From PALSA-1006 sp041660815 (GTDB lineage Bacteria > Pseudomonadota > Gammaproteobacteria > Burkholderiales > Gallionellaceae): a DNA stretch of 64,000 bases. The position numbers and the translations under genes were made by a program. Within the stretch, counting starts at the first letter, position 1, and every line of letters begins with the position of its first letter. The stretch is from contig JBAZVN010000003.1 in NCBI GenBank assembly GCA_041660815.1, positions 132,944-196,943 on the forward strand, in the 5' to 3' direction. The notes beneath the pieces are model-generated. The model was not told where the DNA came from. It searched no databases and saw nothing but the letters and a program-made list of their open reading frames with translations. Positions 35,261-43,155 of this stretch are shown here, in pieces.

Positions 35261-35308
35261 ACCTAACAATGTTGATAGGTTGGCAACGGGAAGCCACACA
35301 AGCATAAT
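35261..35308 (+). promoter_or_regulatory. Lux-box-like operator and promoter 3
   Basis: ACCTAACAATGTTGATAGGT (35261-35280) has arms matching at 8 of 9 positions. A CATAAT -10 hexamer at 35303-35308 follows after a 22-bp gap, the same geometry as site 1. The exoprotein gene begins about 130 bp downstream. Confidence 0.7.
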
Positions 35309-35318
35309 CAAAAGGTGA

Positions 35319-35345
35319 TCGGGGTTCTGGGTGAACAAGCCGTGA
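35319..35345 (+). pseudogene. Vestigial C-terminus of a second exoprotein copy
   Basis: In the frame TCG GGG TTC TGG ... the DNA encodes SGFWVNKP and a stop (35343-35345). The same GFWVNKP-stop ends the adjacent exoprotein gene, with closely similar DNA. An upstream in-frame TGA cuts it off. It is probably the tail of a former duplicate whose body has been lost. Confidence 0.5.
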
Positions 35346-35442
35346 GCATCTTTAAGGGGCAACGATGAACCTGAACTTTTCAGTAGAAGGTTTTGTAGTT
35401 GCGGCATAATCTTTCGAATTCGCAGAATGCTCTTCGCCAACA

Positions 35443-37293
35443 ATGGAATCCAGGATGAACAATCTGTTTTGTAATGCGTCAAAATGGTTGCGCTATGCGC
35501 TGGTGTTACTGTGCTGCTTATCGAGCGTTGCGGCTGGTCTGCCTGCCGGGGGCATCATCAGTGTGGGAACGGGCAGCATCGCCAGCTCCGGTGGCGTGAT
35601 GACCATCACGCTGGATTCGCCGGGGACGGTGATCGATTGGACGAATTTCTCCATTGGCGCAAATGAGACCGTCAGCATTGTCCAGCCCTCATCCACCAGC
35701 ACTGCATTGCTCCGCGCCATCGGCGTTGATCCCTCGCAGATACTCGGCAAGCTGCAATCCAATGGCCGTGTGTTTCTTGTCAGCCCTTCCGGGATTTTAT
35801 TTGGATCATCGGCCACGGTGGATGCGGCTGGCCTGGTTTCTTCCACGCTAAATATTTCGAACCAGAACTTCCTCGTGAACCAGTTGCAGTTTGCCAGCGG
35901 CGTTGACTCTGGGGGCAGCGTCGTTATTTATGAAGGCAGTGGAACAGTTGCTGTTATTGATGTTCAAGGCGGTGGAACGGTCACTTTTAATTCGGGCTCG
36001 GGAACCTACGGCTCAGTCTCTTCAACGGGCTTGGTCAATCAGGCAAGTACCGGTACAGCCTCGCCTCCTGACTCTGTGGCCAGCACGATAACCGTTGCAA
36101 GCTCCGGCATAAATATCGGAACCCTCACACTGGGTGCGCTTAACCAGACTTACAATGGATCCGTGCCAGAGGTGCGTTGTACCACCATTCCCGCGAACCT
36201 TTCCACCAGCATCAGCTTCAGCGATATTGGTTCCGGCTCGTTGAGCCAGAATGTGGGCAATTACGGTGCCACCTGCACCGTGACCCAGCCCGGCTATAGC
36301 GGTAGTGTTAGCGGGACTTTGGTGATTTCTCCTTTATTGTTGAATGTCACTGCTGCCTCAGGTGTGCATATGTATGACGCCACTGCGGCAGGCGTACAGC
36401 TATCTAGTTCGGGTCTTGTATTGGGAGATACAGTCACTTTTGCAGGAACTAACACAAGCGCTGGCACCATAAACACCTCGGGAGTATCAGCAACCGGTAT
36501 TAATACAAGCTATGCCGCCTCTAACTATGGCGTGGGTGGTTTGGTTAGCTCGGGAGGCTCTCTTACCATAACATCGGCTACCTGCATGACATGTGCCTCT
36601 AACAACACCGCAATAAACCTTCTAGCCACTGTTCCCGGCAGCACCGCTGGCCTCATAACCTTGTCCAGTGCGAGCTCTGTCAGCTTTACCAGCAATCCCT
36701 TAACCTTGGCATCGAACACCATCACCCTCTCCGCAGGCTGGAACCTCATCGGGAGCGGTGTCGATGCCTTGCTCGATGTGGTGGCCGCGTTCGGCGACAC
36801 CAGACAAATAAATACCGTGTGGAAGTGGGTGCATGCCACCGGCAGGTGGGCGTTCTACACACCTGCAATGACCCATGCCGATCTTGCTATTTACACTGCC
36901 GGCAAGGGCTACGACGTGCTCACCACAGTCAACGCCGGGGAGGGTTTCTGGGTGAATGCCAAAGTGCCGGGCAGCATCAGCATCCCCGCAGGCAATGCCT
37001 ATTTTCCCGCGCTTGCTACAGGCTGGAATCTGGTCGCGCAGGGCGCGCCGCTCACCCCGAGCGAATTCAATATCCTCCTGAGCTCCAACCAGCCTGCCTC
37101 TGGTGTGGCACTCCAGAATATCACCTCGCTCTGGGCCTGGGACAGCATTCAATCGAACTGGTACTTCTATGCCCCCAGCCTCGAAGCGAACGGAACACTG
37201 CCGAGCTACATTGCCAGCAAGGGCTACCTCGACTTCACCGCCGCGAGCAAAACGCTGGGGCCGGGGATAGGGTTCTGGGTGAATAAGCCGTAG
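35443..37293 (+). CDS. Filamentous-haemagglutinin-like secreted protein (TPS domain) with C-terminal repeat modules
   Basis: A 616-aa exported protein. The signal peptide ends at about VAAG, residue 32. Residues 33-150 are a haemagglutinin-type two-partner-secretion domain (VFLVSPSGILFGSSATVDAAGLVSSTLNI replaces the usual NPNGI pattern, shown here in part), followed by low-complexity Gly/Ser/Thr sequence and an MBG/YDG-like segment (about 225-380). Two about 80-residue modules end the protein (432-505, 526-616), each with GWNL, WxW, a FYxP segment, KGY and GFWVN. No TpsB transporter gene is nearby. Met1 or Met5 (35455) may be the start. It lies under lux-box promoter 3. Confidence 0.65.
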   Translation: MESRMNNLFCNASKWLRYALVLLCCLSSVAAGLPAGGIISVGTGSIASSGGVMTITLDSPGTVIDWTNFSIGANETVSIVQPSSTSTALLRAIGVDPSQILGKLQSNGRVFLVSPSGILFGSSATVDAAGLVSSTLNISNQNFLVNQLQFASGVDSGGSVVIYEGSGTVAVIDVQGGGTVTFNSGSGTYGSVSSTGLVNQASTGTASPPDSVASTITVASSGINIGTLTLGALNQTYNGSVPEVRCTTIPANLSTSISFSDIGSGSLSQNVGNYGATCTVTQPGYSGSVSGTLVISPLLLNVTAASGVHMYDATAAGVQLSSSGLVLGDTVTFAGTNTSAGTINTSGVSATGINTSYAASNYGVGGLVSSGGSLTITSATCMTCASNNTAINLLATVPGSTAGLITLSSASSVSFTSNPLTLASNTITLSAGWNLIGSGVDALLDVVAAFGDTRQINTVWKWVHATGRWAFYTPAMTHADLAIYTAGKGYDVLTTVNAGEGFWVNAKVPGSISIPAGNAYFPALATGWNLVAQGAPLTPSEFNILLSSNQPASGVALQNITSLWAWDSIQSNWYFYAPSLEANGTLPSYIASKGYLDFTAASKTLGPGIGFWVNKP

Positions 37294-37616
37294 CAGGCGG
37301 GAAATTTTATGCGACCGAATTCTGAGCGTGATGGATGAGTAATGCGAAAAGACTCATTAAACACGATAATTCATGTTCATCATTGGCGAACCTCACAAAA
37401 ATGAATATACAGTGAAATGCATTTTTGGCTGAGGTGAGGAATGTACCTACGAGTGGTGATTACGTTTGGGATGGTAAAGAGGCACGATTATACATGCAGT
37501 TAAAAAAAGATCACTCGTTGCAGGTCGCGAGTACCCCACTTTCTCAATGATCATAGCAACTCCTCGACAACGGGCGTTCAGAATATTTCGAGCCTAGCTC
37601 CTTTAGCTGCTGAATT
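37294..37616. other. Intergenic region between convergent genes
   Basis: About 320 bp between the exoprotein gene and the leftward lipoprotein gene. No gene or clear terminator hairpin with a T-run is visible to me. Confidence 0.4.
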
Positions 37617-38519
37617 CTACTCTGCTACGGTGAGCGAGTAGGTTTCAAAGGCAGTTGCCGCGGTTGCTTGGCTAATGCTCAAGTAAAGCATCTGATTCGC
37701 TGTAACCGTGATAGCGCAAGTTTCCACGCCACTTCCCACGACGTTCAAGGTGCTGGTGACATTGCATATGGCGGGAGTAGTAAATCCAGCATCGGTGAAC
37801 ACAGCCATGTTTACATCTACAGTGGGAGTATTGGTGAGTGTTAATGTACCGCCTATAGTGTTCGAGGTGACGACGTAATAATTCTTACCGGTTACAGGAT
37901 GGATACCACCACCCCATGTCATAGGTGGTGTATACGCGTTCAATAAGGCTGGTTTGGTAATAGAACCGTAATTGTCTGTGCGGGTGGCGCTGAAGGTTCC
38001 AGTATAGTTCTTTGTGCTAGTGGAACAAACGGTAAACGCATCACACAAAGTCACGTTGAAGCTGCCTGTAATTTGCTGACCTTTGTTGCCGAAAGAGCCG
38101 ATGGATAAAGATCCTCCAGTACCACTCCCATTTGCCAAATCCAACATACTTCCACCTGTCACCACCGAAGTATCAGTAATTCTTGCAAAGGTAGCAGCAC
38201 CAATGCCCGAGAGAGAATATGTCCCCGGCCAACCAGCGGCACCGCTCAAGATTTCAAAATAAATCATATTGTTTAACTGTGACATCCAGACAACGCCGAC
38301 TGGGCCGCCTGTTATATAAGCATTTGGGCTAGTCTGATCTAGATAACCTTCGATGTGTACCATGGAGCCATTTGGATAAATAGTGCCATCAACTACAAAG
38401 TATTCAGCCGCAATGCCACTACTACCTCCTCCCGCACTTCCCCCACCACCACACCCAGCTAGAATCGAACTGAAAGTTAAAACAGCTAGTAACAAAATCT
38501 GCTTGACTACTCGATGCAT
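37617..38519 (-). CDS. Glycine-rich lipoprotein of unknown function
   Basis: A 300-aa lipoprotein. The signal peptide carries the lipobox LAGC (mature Cys near residue 22), followed by a flexible GGGGSAGGGSSG linker. The remainder is beta-rich with many Thr/Ser/Gly residues (GTYSLSGIGAATFARIT, GGTLTLTNTPTVDVNMAVF), typical of surface-exposed proteins, without a family I recognise. GAGGAAAAC is the ribosome site. Lux-box-like site 4 lies about 70 bp upstream of its start and could drive it in this orientation. Confidence 0.65.
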   Translation of the reverse strand: MHRVVKQILLLAVLTFSSILAGCGGGGSAGGGSSGIAAEYFVVDGTIYPNGSMVHIEGYLDQTSPNAYITGGPVGVVWMSQLNNMIYFEILSGAAGWPGTYSLSGIGAATFARITDTSVVTGGSMLDLANGSGTGGSLSIGSFGNKGQQITGSFNVTLCDAFTVCSTSTKNYTGTFSATRTDNYGSITKPALLNAYTPPMTWGGGIHPVTGKNYYVVTSNTIGGTLTLTNTPTVDVNMAVFTDAGFTTPAICNVTSTLNVVGSGVETCAITVTANQMLYLSISQATAATAFETYSLTVAE

Positions 38520-39024
38520 AATTGTTTTCCTCGAATTGCTGGATTTGCTGTTTCTTTAATCATCCCCTTTATGTAGGCTACTGACTACCTATCAGAATTA
38601 ATAGGTTCACTTGTTCTCAATAATGGCTATGATTCACAAGTAACTTAATCATGGATAAAATCGCAGACTTATTCCTAAACAAAAAAGTACGGCGTAATTT
38701 TTATCTACTTTATTTTGTGGTCAATTAAGGTAGGGGGAGTCAAGTTGCTCAAAGCAGCCTAACAAACACTCGATGAATTTGTAAGATAACGGTATATCGG
38801 TGAAAATGTAATTCACCATCCTCGCCGATATACTGAAAGATGAGGCCGAGATGAAAATTACTTTTAGCTATCAGTTTTAATAGGTATTGATCAAAACCTT
38901 TCGGAGTATGACTTGCAACCAAATTAAGGGTAGACATTCCAGCGTTGGAAGTTGCAAAAATACTCGGTTGATTATTCGCCTCTGTTTCGTTAAACAAATA
39001 TTTAGACCTTCATAAGCTACCGCC
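38520..39024. other. Intergenic region between divergent genes
   Basis: About 500 bp between the leftward lipoprotein and a rightward exported protein gene. It holds lux-box-like site 4. A 25-codon frame (38651-38728, MDKIADLFLNKKVRRNF...) has no clear ribosome site and is doubtful. Nothing else is seen. Confidence 0.45.
38587..38633. promoter_or_regulatory. Lux-box-like operator and promoter 4
   Basis: ACCTATCAGAATTAATAGGT (38587-38606) is a weaker palindrome (7 of 9 arm positions). Rightward, TATGAT lies at 38628-38633 after 21 bp, and the intervening DNA closely resembles site 1 (shared TTCTCAATA and GCTATGATTCA against GTCTCAATA and ACTATGATTCA). Leftward a GATGAT lies 22 bp beyond the box, 40 bp before the lipoprotein start, so it may act in both directions. 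Confidence 0.6.
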
Positions 39025-39447
39025 ATGAAAAAACTCTTCGCAATCGCAATATTTATTTTGCTTATTCCCTGTGCAAATGCTGGCGAAATGCATAGTGGAG
39101 ATACAGGAGTTTTTACTGTGCTCAGTTGGGGGGGCGGCATGTCAACTTCCTCCTACCGTGTCTTAAAAAAAAGTGAAGTATGGTCTATTGAAAGAAAAGA
39201 GTTGGGTGGGAATTGGAAAATCGATATCTGCAATTCAGACTGTGATTTCCGGACTGCAACAGAAGATGAGATTAAAGCAATACTCTCTCCAAGGTGGCGA
39301 AGTGATTATAGTATTTCGTGCATCATAAATAGCGCCCAAGCTTTCTGTCGATTGGACTCTCTGGACACTACAAGCAATTCAATTTATGTAATGGTCTCCT
39401 TTGTGGATGGAAACAGAATACCTAGCCGTCTGAAAAGATTTGATTGA
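39025..39447 (+). CDS. Small exported protein, unknown function
   Basis: A 140-aa protein with a clear signal peptide (KKLFAIAIFILLIPCANA, cleavage near residue 19). The mature part has four cysteines (CNSDCDFR; CIINSAQAFC) that may form disulfides. I recognise no family. It is divergent from the leftward lipoprotein gene; the nearest upstream regulatory feature on its strand is lux-box site 4, some 390 bp away. Confidence 0.5.
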   Translation: MKKLFAIAIFILLIPCANAGEMHSGDTGVFTVLSWGGGMSTSSYRVLKKSEVWSIERKELGGNWKIDICNSDCDFRTATEDEIKAILSPRWRSDYSISCIINSAQAFCRLDSLDTTSNSIYVMVSFVDGNRIPSRLKRFD

Positions 39448-40142
39448 TACTCAATGCAGATAAATTATTGCCATCTGCGCTAAATATATTTCGATGACAA
39501 CAATCTGCCAGTCAGAGACGGTCGCTCTGGCAAAGTTTTTAAATTTTGACCGGCTGCAAAGTCCACCTGAGAGCCGTCCATCGCTAATTAAACCATTGAC
39601 CGCAATACATTCTTGACCAGCCATTTTCTAAAAAACAATATTTTGCGCACAGTGTGGACACAGCGGTCATTGCAGATTCAAAATTTCATTTGCCGCGAAT
39701 TGTCACTTTGCGTCATTCGCAAACGGCGGCTTTCCTGCAACGAATATGGCAGAATGACCCGCAGCCATTTGCAATACTTCGCACCTGTTTTCCAATTTGC
39801 TCAAGTTTATGAGCAACAAATTACTCAGACGGCATCGCCCGCCCGATGCCGACGGGAAAACTTATAAACTGGCAAGCAACAGCCCCTCTTTCGCAGACAT
39901 GAGAAGGTGAGCATCCACCGTGATTCGCTGAGAATCGTACTCAGCCTTCTTGACTATATATTCCCATTTCAATTGCCTCGCAGTTGTTGGCCGGTTTGAC
40001 AATGAATAATTACCAGAGTAAATTACTCAACAAATAAGAGGGTGAGTTACGTCTAAGTCTGAGCAATGAAGTAGAAGAGTAAATCTGCAAAGGGTGAAGC
40101 TATTGAAAAAGTTGGGTGCGAAATTAATGAATTTCTACCATC
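39448..40142. other. Intergenic region with dispersed repeat
   Basis: About 700 bp containing copy A of a dispersed repeat at 39559-39673 and otherwise degenerate sequence. Short frames (for example 39613-39867) run through the repeat and are unlikely to be genes. The 3' part holds the promoter for the PAS-LuxR gene. Confidence 0.5.
39559..39673 (+). repeat. Dispersed 115-bp repeat, copy A
   Basis: Begins AAGTCCACCTGAGAGCCGTC and ends CAGCGGTCATTGC. It is nearly identical over its length to 47654-47770, in direct orientation. Internal TGACCGC and GCGGTCA are inverted to each other, so the unit can fold. The two copies bracket the 40.1-47.5 kb signalling block. Confidence 0.85.
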
Positions 40143-40952
40143 ATGTTCAAAGAGTCAAACAAACCGGACTTACCGCATGCCGAAACCGAGGCGCGGCATG
40201 TTCGCGTTCCACCGATTGGGGGGCCAAGCCGCCCCATAGAAGAAGTCCTCCACGAACTCCAATTGCTTCAAAAGGAGTTGGAAATGCAGAGAGAGGAATT
40301 ACATCGGGCGCGGATACTTATCAAGGAATCGCGTGACAGCTATGTGGATCTTTATGATTCTGCTCCGGTCAGTTACATCACCCTTACCAAAACTGGCCAA
40401 ATTACAGCAATTAACCTTGCCGGTGCAGCGTTGCTGGGGGAAGATCGCAAGAGACTTCTCCACCGCCGTTTTTCTAGCTACGTTGCGCTAGAGGATCATG
40501 ATCTATGGCACAAATGTTTTGAGCTTGCACTAAAGCATGGCGGTAAAAAAAGCTGTGAGCTACGGGGTCACCGAAGGGACGGTTCGATTTTCAATGGCTA
40601 TCTTGATTGCAAGCCAATCAAGACCGAAAACACGATGTCGGCGCTGCACATCACGCTAATCAATATCACTGAAAAAAAGCAGATAGAGGCAGCGCGGCGC
40701 CAGTTCGAAACACTTATATTCAAGCTGACCAGCCGTGAGCGGGAAGTTCTTGTACTTGCCCTCTCCGGCACCACCAACAAAGCTATCTCAACCCGTCTGC
40801 ATATTAGCCAGCGGACGGTTGAAAACCATCGCTCGCGGATCCACCGCAAAACCGGCATCGTTTCTCTGCTCGAACTGGCGCAACAAGCTGCCAAGGCTGG
40901 GGTTACGCTGGCCGAGATCGCGCCTTCTTCATCCAGCAACATCGCGATTTGA
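40143..40952 (+). CDS. PAS domain plus LuxR-type HTH transcriptional regulator
   Basis: A 269-aa cytoplasmic regulator. Residues about 36-58 form a short coiled coil, 65-180 a PAS domain (DLYDSAPVSYITLTKTGQITAINLAGAALLGEDRKRL, seen in part), and 190-255 a LuxR/FixJ-type HTH (LTSREREVLVLALSGTTNKAISTRLHISQRTVENHRSRI, seen in part). It has no receiver domain, so signal input is presumably by the PAS domain itself or a partner kinase. It precedes the histidine kinase operon in the same direction across 201 bp. Confidence 0.85.
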   Translation: MFKESNKPDLPHAETEARHVRVPPIGGPSRPIEEVLHELQLLQKELEMQREELHRARILIKESRDSYVDLYDSAPVSYITLTKTGQITAINLAGAALLGEDRKRLLHRRFSSYVALEDHDLWHKCFELALKHGGKKSCELRGHRRDGSIFNGYLDCKPIKTENTMSALHITLINITEKKQIEAARRQFETLIFKLTSREREVLVLALSGTTNKAISTRLHISQRTVENHRSRIHRKTGIVSLLELAQQAAKAGVTLAEIAPSSSSNIAI

Positions 40953-41153
40953 ATCACTGTCTCTTCGTGCCGAGGGGCAGTTATCGTTTGCAGAGTTAGA
41001 CCCTGTAGCTCCCACGCTCATGATGATGAACGTGCGTAAACCGAGCTACCCCATTGCAGCAAATTAAAGTAAAGTCATGCCCCTGCATTTGATAGGGCTT
41101 ATTTGCCATGACGGATACAAGATTTTGAATAACGCAGTTTGGGAGGATAGATC

Positions 41154-42266
41154 ATGCTGAGAAGTCTGGAAGCCATCCATCGGTTACGGCTACAGATTAC
41201 TGACCGTTTCCCTTTCCTTGTTCCGAAGCAGCGTGGCTGTATTCAGCACAACCTGCTGGCAGTAGCCCTGATGATATTCGCATTGCTGGTGCGACTGGCA
41301 ATTGCTCCCGTCAACGCAGGGTTGCAGTATGTCACTTTCTTCCCCGCCGTCACGCTGGCTGCGGTTGCGGGCGGGTTCAAGCCGGGAATTCTCGCCACAG
41401 TAATTGGGCTGGTTTTCGCTACCTACATATTTACCCCGCCCTATTACTCGTTTTCAATTGAAGTTTTCCATACCAGCTTTTGGTCAAACATGGTGTTTCT
41501 TATAGATGGGATCATCGTTTCCTATTCTATCGAATCCATGCATCGCTACCGCCAACGCTATGAGAAAGAGCTGAAGGAAGTTAAAGCGATCAATAAGGAA
41601 CTGGATGAGTTTACCTACATCGCTTCGCACGACCTTAAGGAACCTCTGCGCGGCATTCACAACTACGCGAGTGTTATCAAAGAGGATTGTGCCGACAAGT
41701 TGGATGATGAAGTCATGCAATATGTAAACAGCATACAACGGCTGGCAGATCGAATGACAACTCTGACAGACTCACTATTGGAGTATTCCCGACTGGGTTG
41801 CACTAAAATCAAAAAAGAGTCCGTCGATGTTGATTCCATAATGGATGACGTTACGGAAGACATGAGTAGCTTACGTTCTGATGGGGTCAAGCTACAGCGT
41901 TCTGGAAAATTAGGCAACGCAACCGGTGATGCCATCCGCATCGGAGAGGTGTTCCAAAACCTGATTGCAAACTCGATCAAGTACAACGACAAGCCAGAGA
42001 AGTTGGTCGAAGTTGGGCGCGATGACAAAGGGGCACATCCCGTTTTTTATGTGCGGGACAATGGAATTGGCATCCCGCCGCAGCATAAGGAAAGTGTGTT
42101 CCGTATTTTCAAGCGACTGCACGAACAGAGCAAATACGGTGGCGGAACGGGGGCCGGCCTGACCATTGTAAAAAAGATTATTGAAAGACACGGCGGACAT
42201 ATCTGGCTGGAATCGGTGCCAGGCGCAGGAACAACCTTTTATTTCACATTATGTGGAGGTGAATAA
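41154..42266 (+). CDS. Membrane sensor histidine kinase (DUF4118-type)
   Basis: A 370-aa inner-membrane kinase. Residues 33-128 hold about four hydrophobic helices of DUF4118 type (AVAGGFKPGILATVIGLVFATYIF), 150-215 the HisKA domain with phospho-acceptor H159 in ASHDLKEPLRG, and 255-368 the ATPase domain (NSIKYN; DNGIGIPPQH; GGTGAGLTIVKKI). The H-box variant is that of phytochrome-like and Rcp-partnered kinases. GGGAGGATAG precedes the ATG. Its stop overlaps the start of the first response regulator. Confidence 0.9.
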   Translation: MLRSLEAIHRLRLQITDRFPFLVPKQRGCIQHNLLAVALMIFALLVRLAIAPVNAGLQYVTFFPAVTLAAVAGGFKPGILATVIGLVFATYIFTPPYYSFSIEVFHTSFWSNMVFLIDGIIVSYSIESMHRYRQRYEKELKEVKAINKELDEFTYIASHDLKEPLRGIHNYASVIKEDCADKLDDEVMQYVNSIQRLADRMTTLTDSLLEYSRLGCTKIKKESVDVDSIMDDVTEDMSSLRSDGVKLQRSGKLGNATGDAIRIGEVFQNLIANSIKYNDKPEKLVEVGRDDKGAHPVFYVRDNGIGIPPQHKESVFRIFKRLHEQSKYGGGTGAGLTIVKKIIERHGGHIWLESVPGAGTTFYFTLCGGE

Positions 42267-42718
42267 TGCAAGCTACCACACTTCAAACTATCCTGATTGT
42301 CGAAGATAGCGACGATGACTTTTTCGCGACAACACGCGCCTTCAAAAAGGCGAATTTGCTCAACCCCGTTCAACGATGTAGCAATGGGGATCAGGCGCTT
42401 GATTACCTGTACCAGCGTGGAGAATTTGCTCCTCCTGCCAGTGCGCCAAGGCCGGGATTTGTATTACTTGACCTGAACCTGCCCGGAACAGATGGACGGG
42501 AAGTGTTACGCGTGGCTAAGTCCGACCCACTTTTACGTCAGATACCTATTCTCGTAATGACGACATCGGATGCCGAACAAGATATTGCCCGTTGCTATGA
42601 TGCTGGCGCGAATTCTTATATTAAAAAGCCGGTTGACCTGGGCGGATTTGTTGAGTCTATCTCGCGGCTAAAAGAATTCTGGCTGGGGGTCGCTGTGCTA
42701 CCGAAGGAACTTCAATGA
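42266..42718 (+). CDS. Rcp1-like single-domain response regulator 1
   Basis: A 150-aa stand-alone receiver. Acidic pocket EDSDDD (residues 13-18), phospho-acceptor D69 in LLDLNLPG, Thr in MTTSD and Lys in KKPVD. The extended loop after LDYLYQRG is typical of cyanobacterial-phytochrome-type Rcp1 receivers. It overlaps the kinase stop by one base and the next receiver by ATGA, so all are made from one message. It likely relays phosphate from the kinase to other partners. Confidence 0.9.
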   Translation: MQATTLQTILIVEDSDDDFFATTRAFKKANLLNPVQRCSNGDQALDYLYQRGEFAPPASAPRPGFVLLDLNLPGTDGREVLRVAKSDPLLRQIPILVMTTSDAEQDIARCYDAGANSYIKKPVDLGGFVESISRLKEFWLGVAVLPKELQ

Positions 42719-43155
42719 CAGAAGCCATCCTGTTTGTCGAGGACAGCGACGACGATTTTTTTGCGACGATGCGAGTCTTCAATAAAGCCGGCTTACTTAA
42801 TCCTGTTCAGCGCTGCAGCAACGGTGAGCGGGCGCTCGATTACTTATACCAGCAAGGGGAATTCTCCTTGCCCGGTAGCGTCCCTATGCCGGGCATTATT
42901 CTGCTTGATCTGAACATGCCCGGAACTGAGGGTCGGGATGTGCTACGTACTATCAAGTCTGACCCACAATTGCATCAGATACCCGTCATCGTACTAACAA
43001 CGTCCTATGCAAGGGAAGATATCACTGGATGTTACGAAGGTGGCGCAGATTCCTATTTGCAAAAGCCGGTCGACTTTGCAGGGTTTGCCGGAGCTGTTGG
43101 GCGGATCAACGCATGCAGGTTTGAGATTGAAGTACCACCCAAGGAACTCCAATGA
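42715..43155 (+). CDS. Rcp1-like single-domain response regulator 2
   Basis: A 146-aa receiver clearly duplicated from its upstream neighbour: both share EDSDDDFFAT, LLNPVQRCSNG and a KELQ C-terminus. The phospho-acceptor is D65 in LLDLNMPG, with TTSY and QKPVD as switch residues; the lysine sits in QKP rather than KKP. It overlaps both flanking genes by ATGA. The two receivers may compete for one kinase or feed different outputs. Confidence 0.9.
   Translation: MTEAILFVEDSDDDFFATMRVFNKAGLLNPVQRCSNGERALDYLYQQGEFSLPGSVPMPGIILLDLNMPGTEGRDVLRTIKSDPQLHQIPVIVLTTSYAREDITGCYEGGADSYLQKPVDFAGFAGAVGRINACRFEIEVPPKELQ

Larger units (their letters stand above)
34848..35442. other. Intergenic region with two lux-box promoters and a gene relic
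   Basis: Nearly 600 bp without an intact gene. It contains lux-box-like sites 2 and 3 and a vestigial C-terminus, each listed separately. Between site 2 and site 3 there is no good start codon with a ribosome site, so a transcript from site 2 could be non-coding or run into the exoprotein gene. Confidence 0.6.

Noticed and set aside
35228..35482. An 84-codon leftward frame upstream of the exoprotein
   Set aside because: It is antisense to promoter 3, the relic tail and the exoprotein start.
33868..38606. The four palindromes as a CRISPR array or transposon ends
   Set aside because: Spacing is irregular at hundreds to thousands of bases and each is paired with a -10 hexamer; lux boxes explain them better.
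38587..39025. Lux-box site 4 as a promoter for the small exported protein at 39025
   Set aside because: The distance is about 390 bp; the leftward lipoprotein start is far closer, although rightward activity cannot be excluded.
39613..39867. An 84-codon frame after the small exported protein
   Set aside because: It starts inside the dispersed 115-bp repeat and has an arginine-rich, non-protein-like composition.
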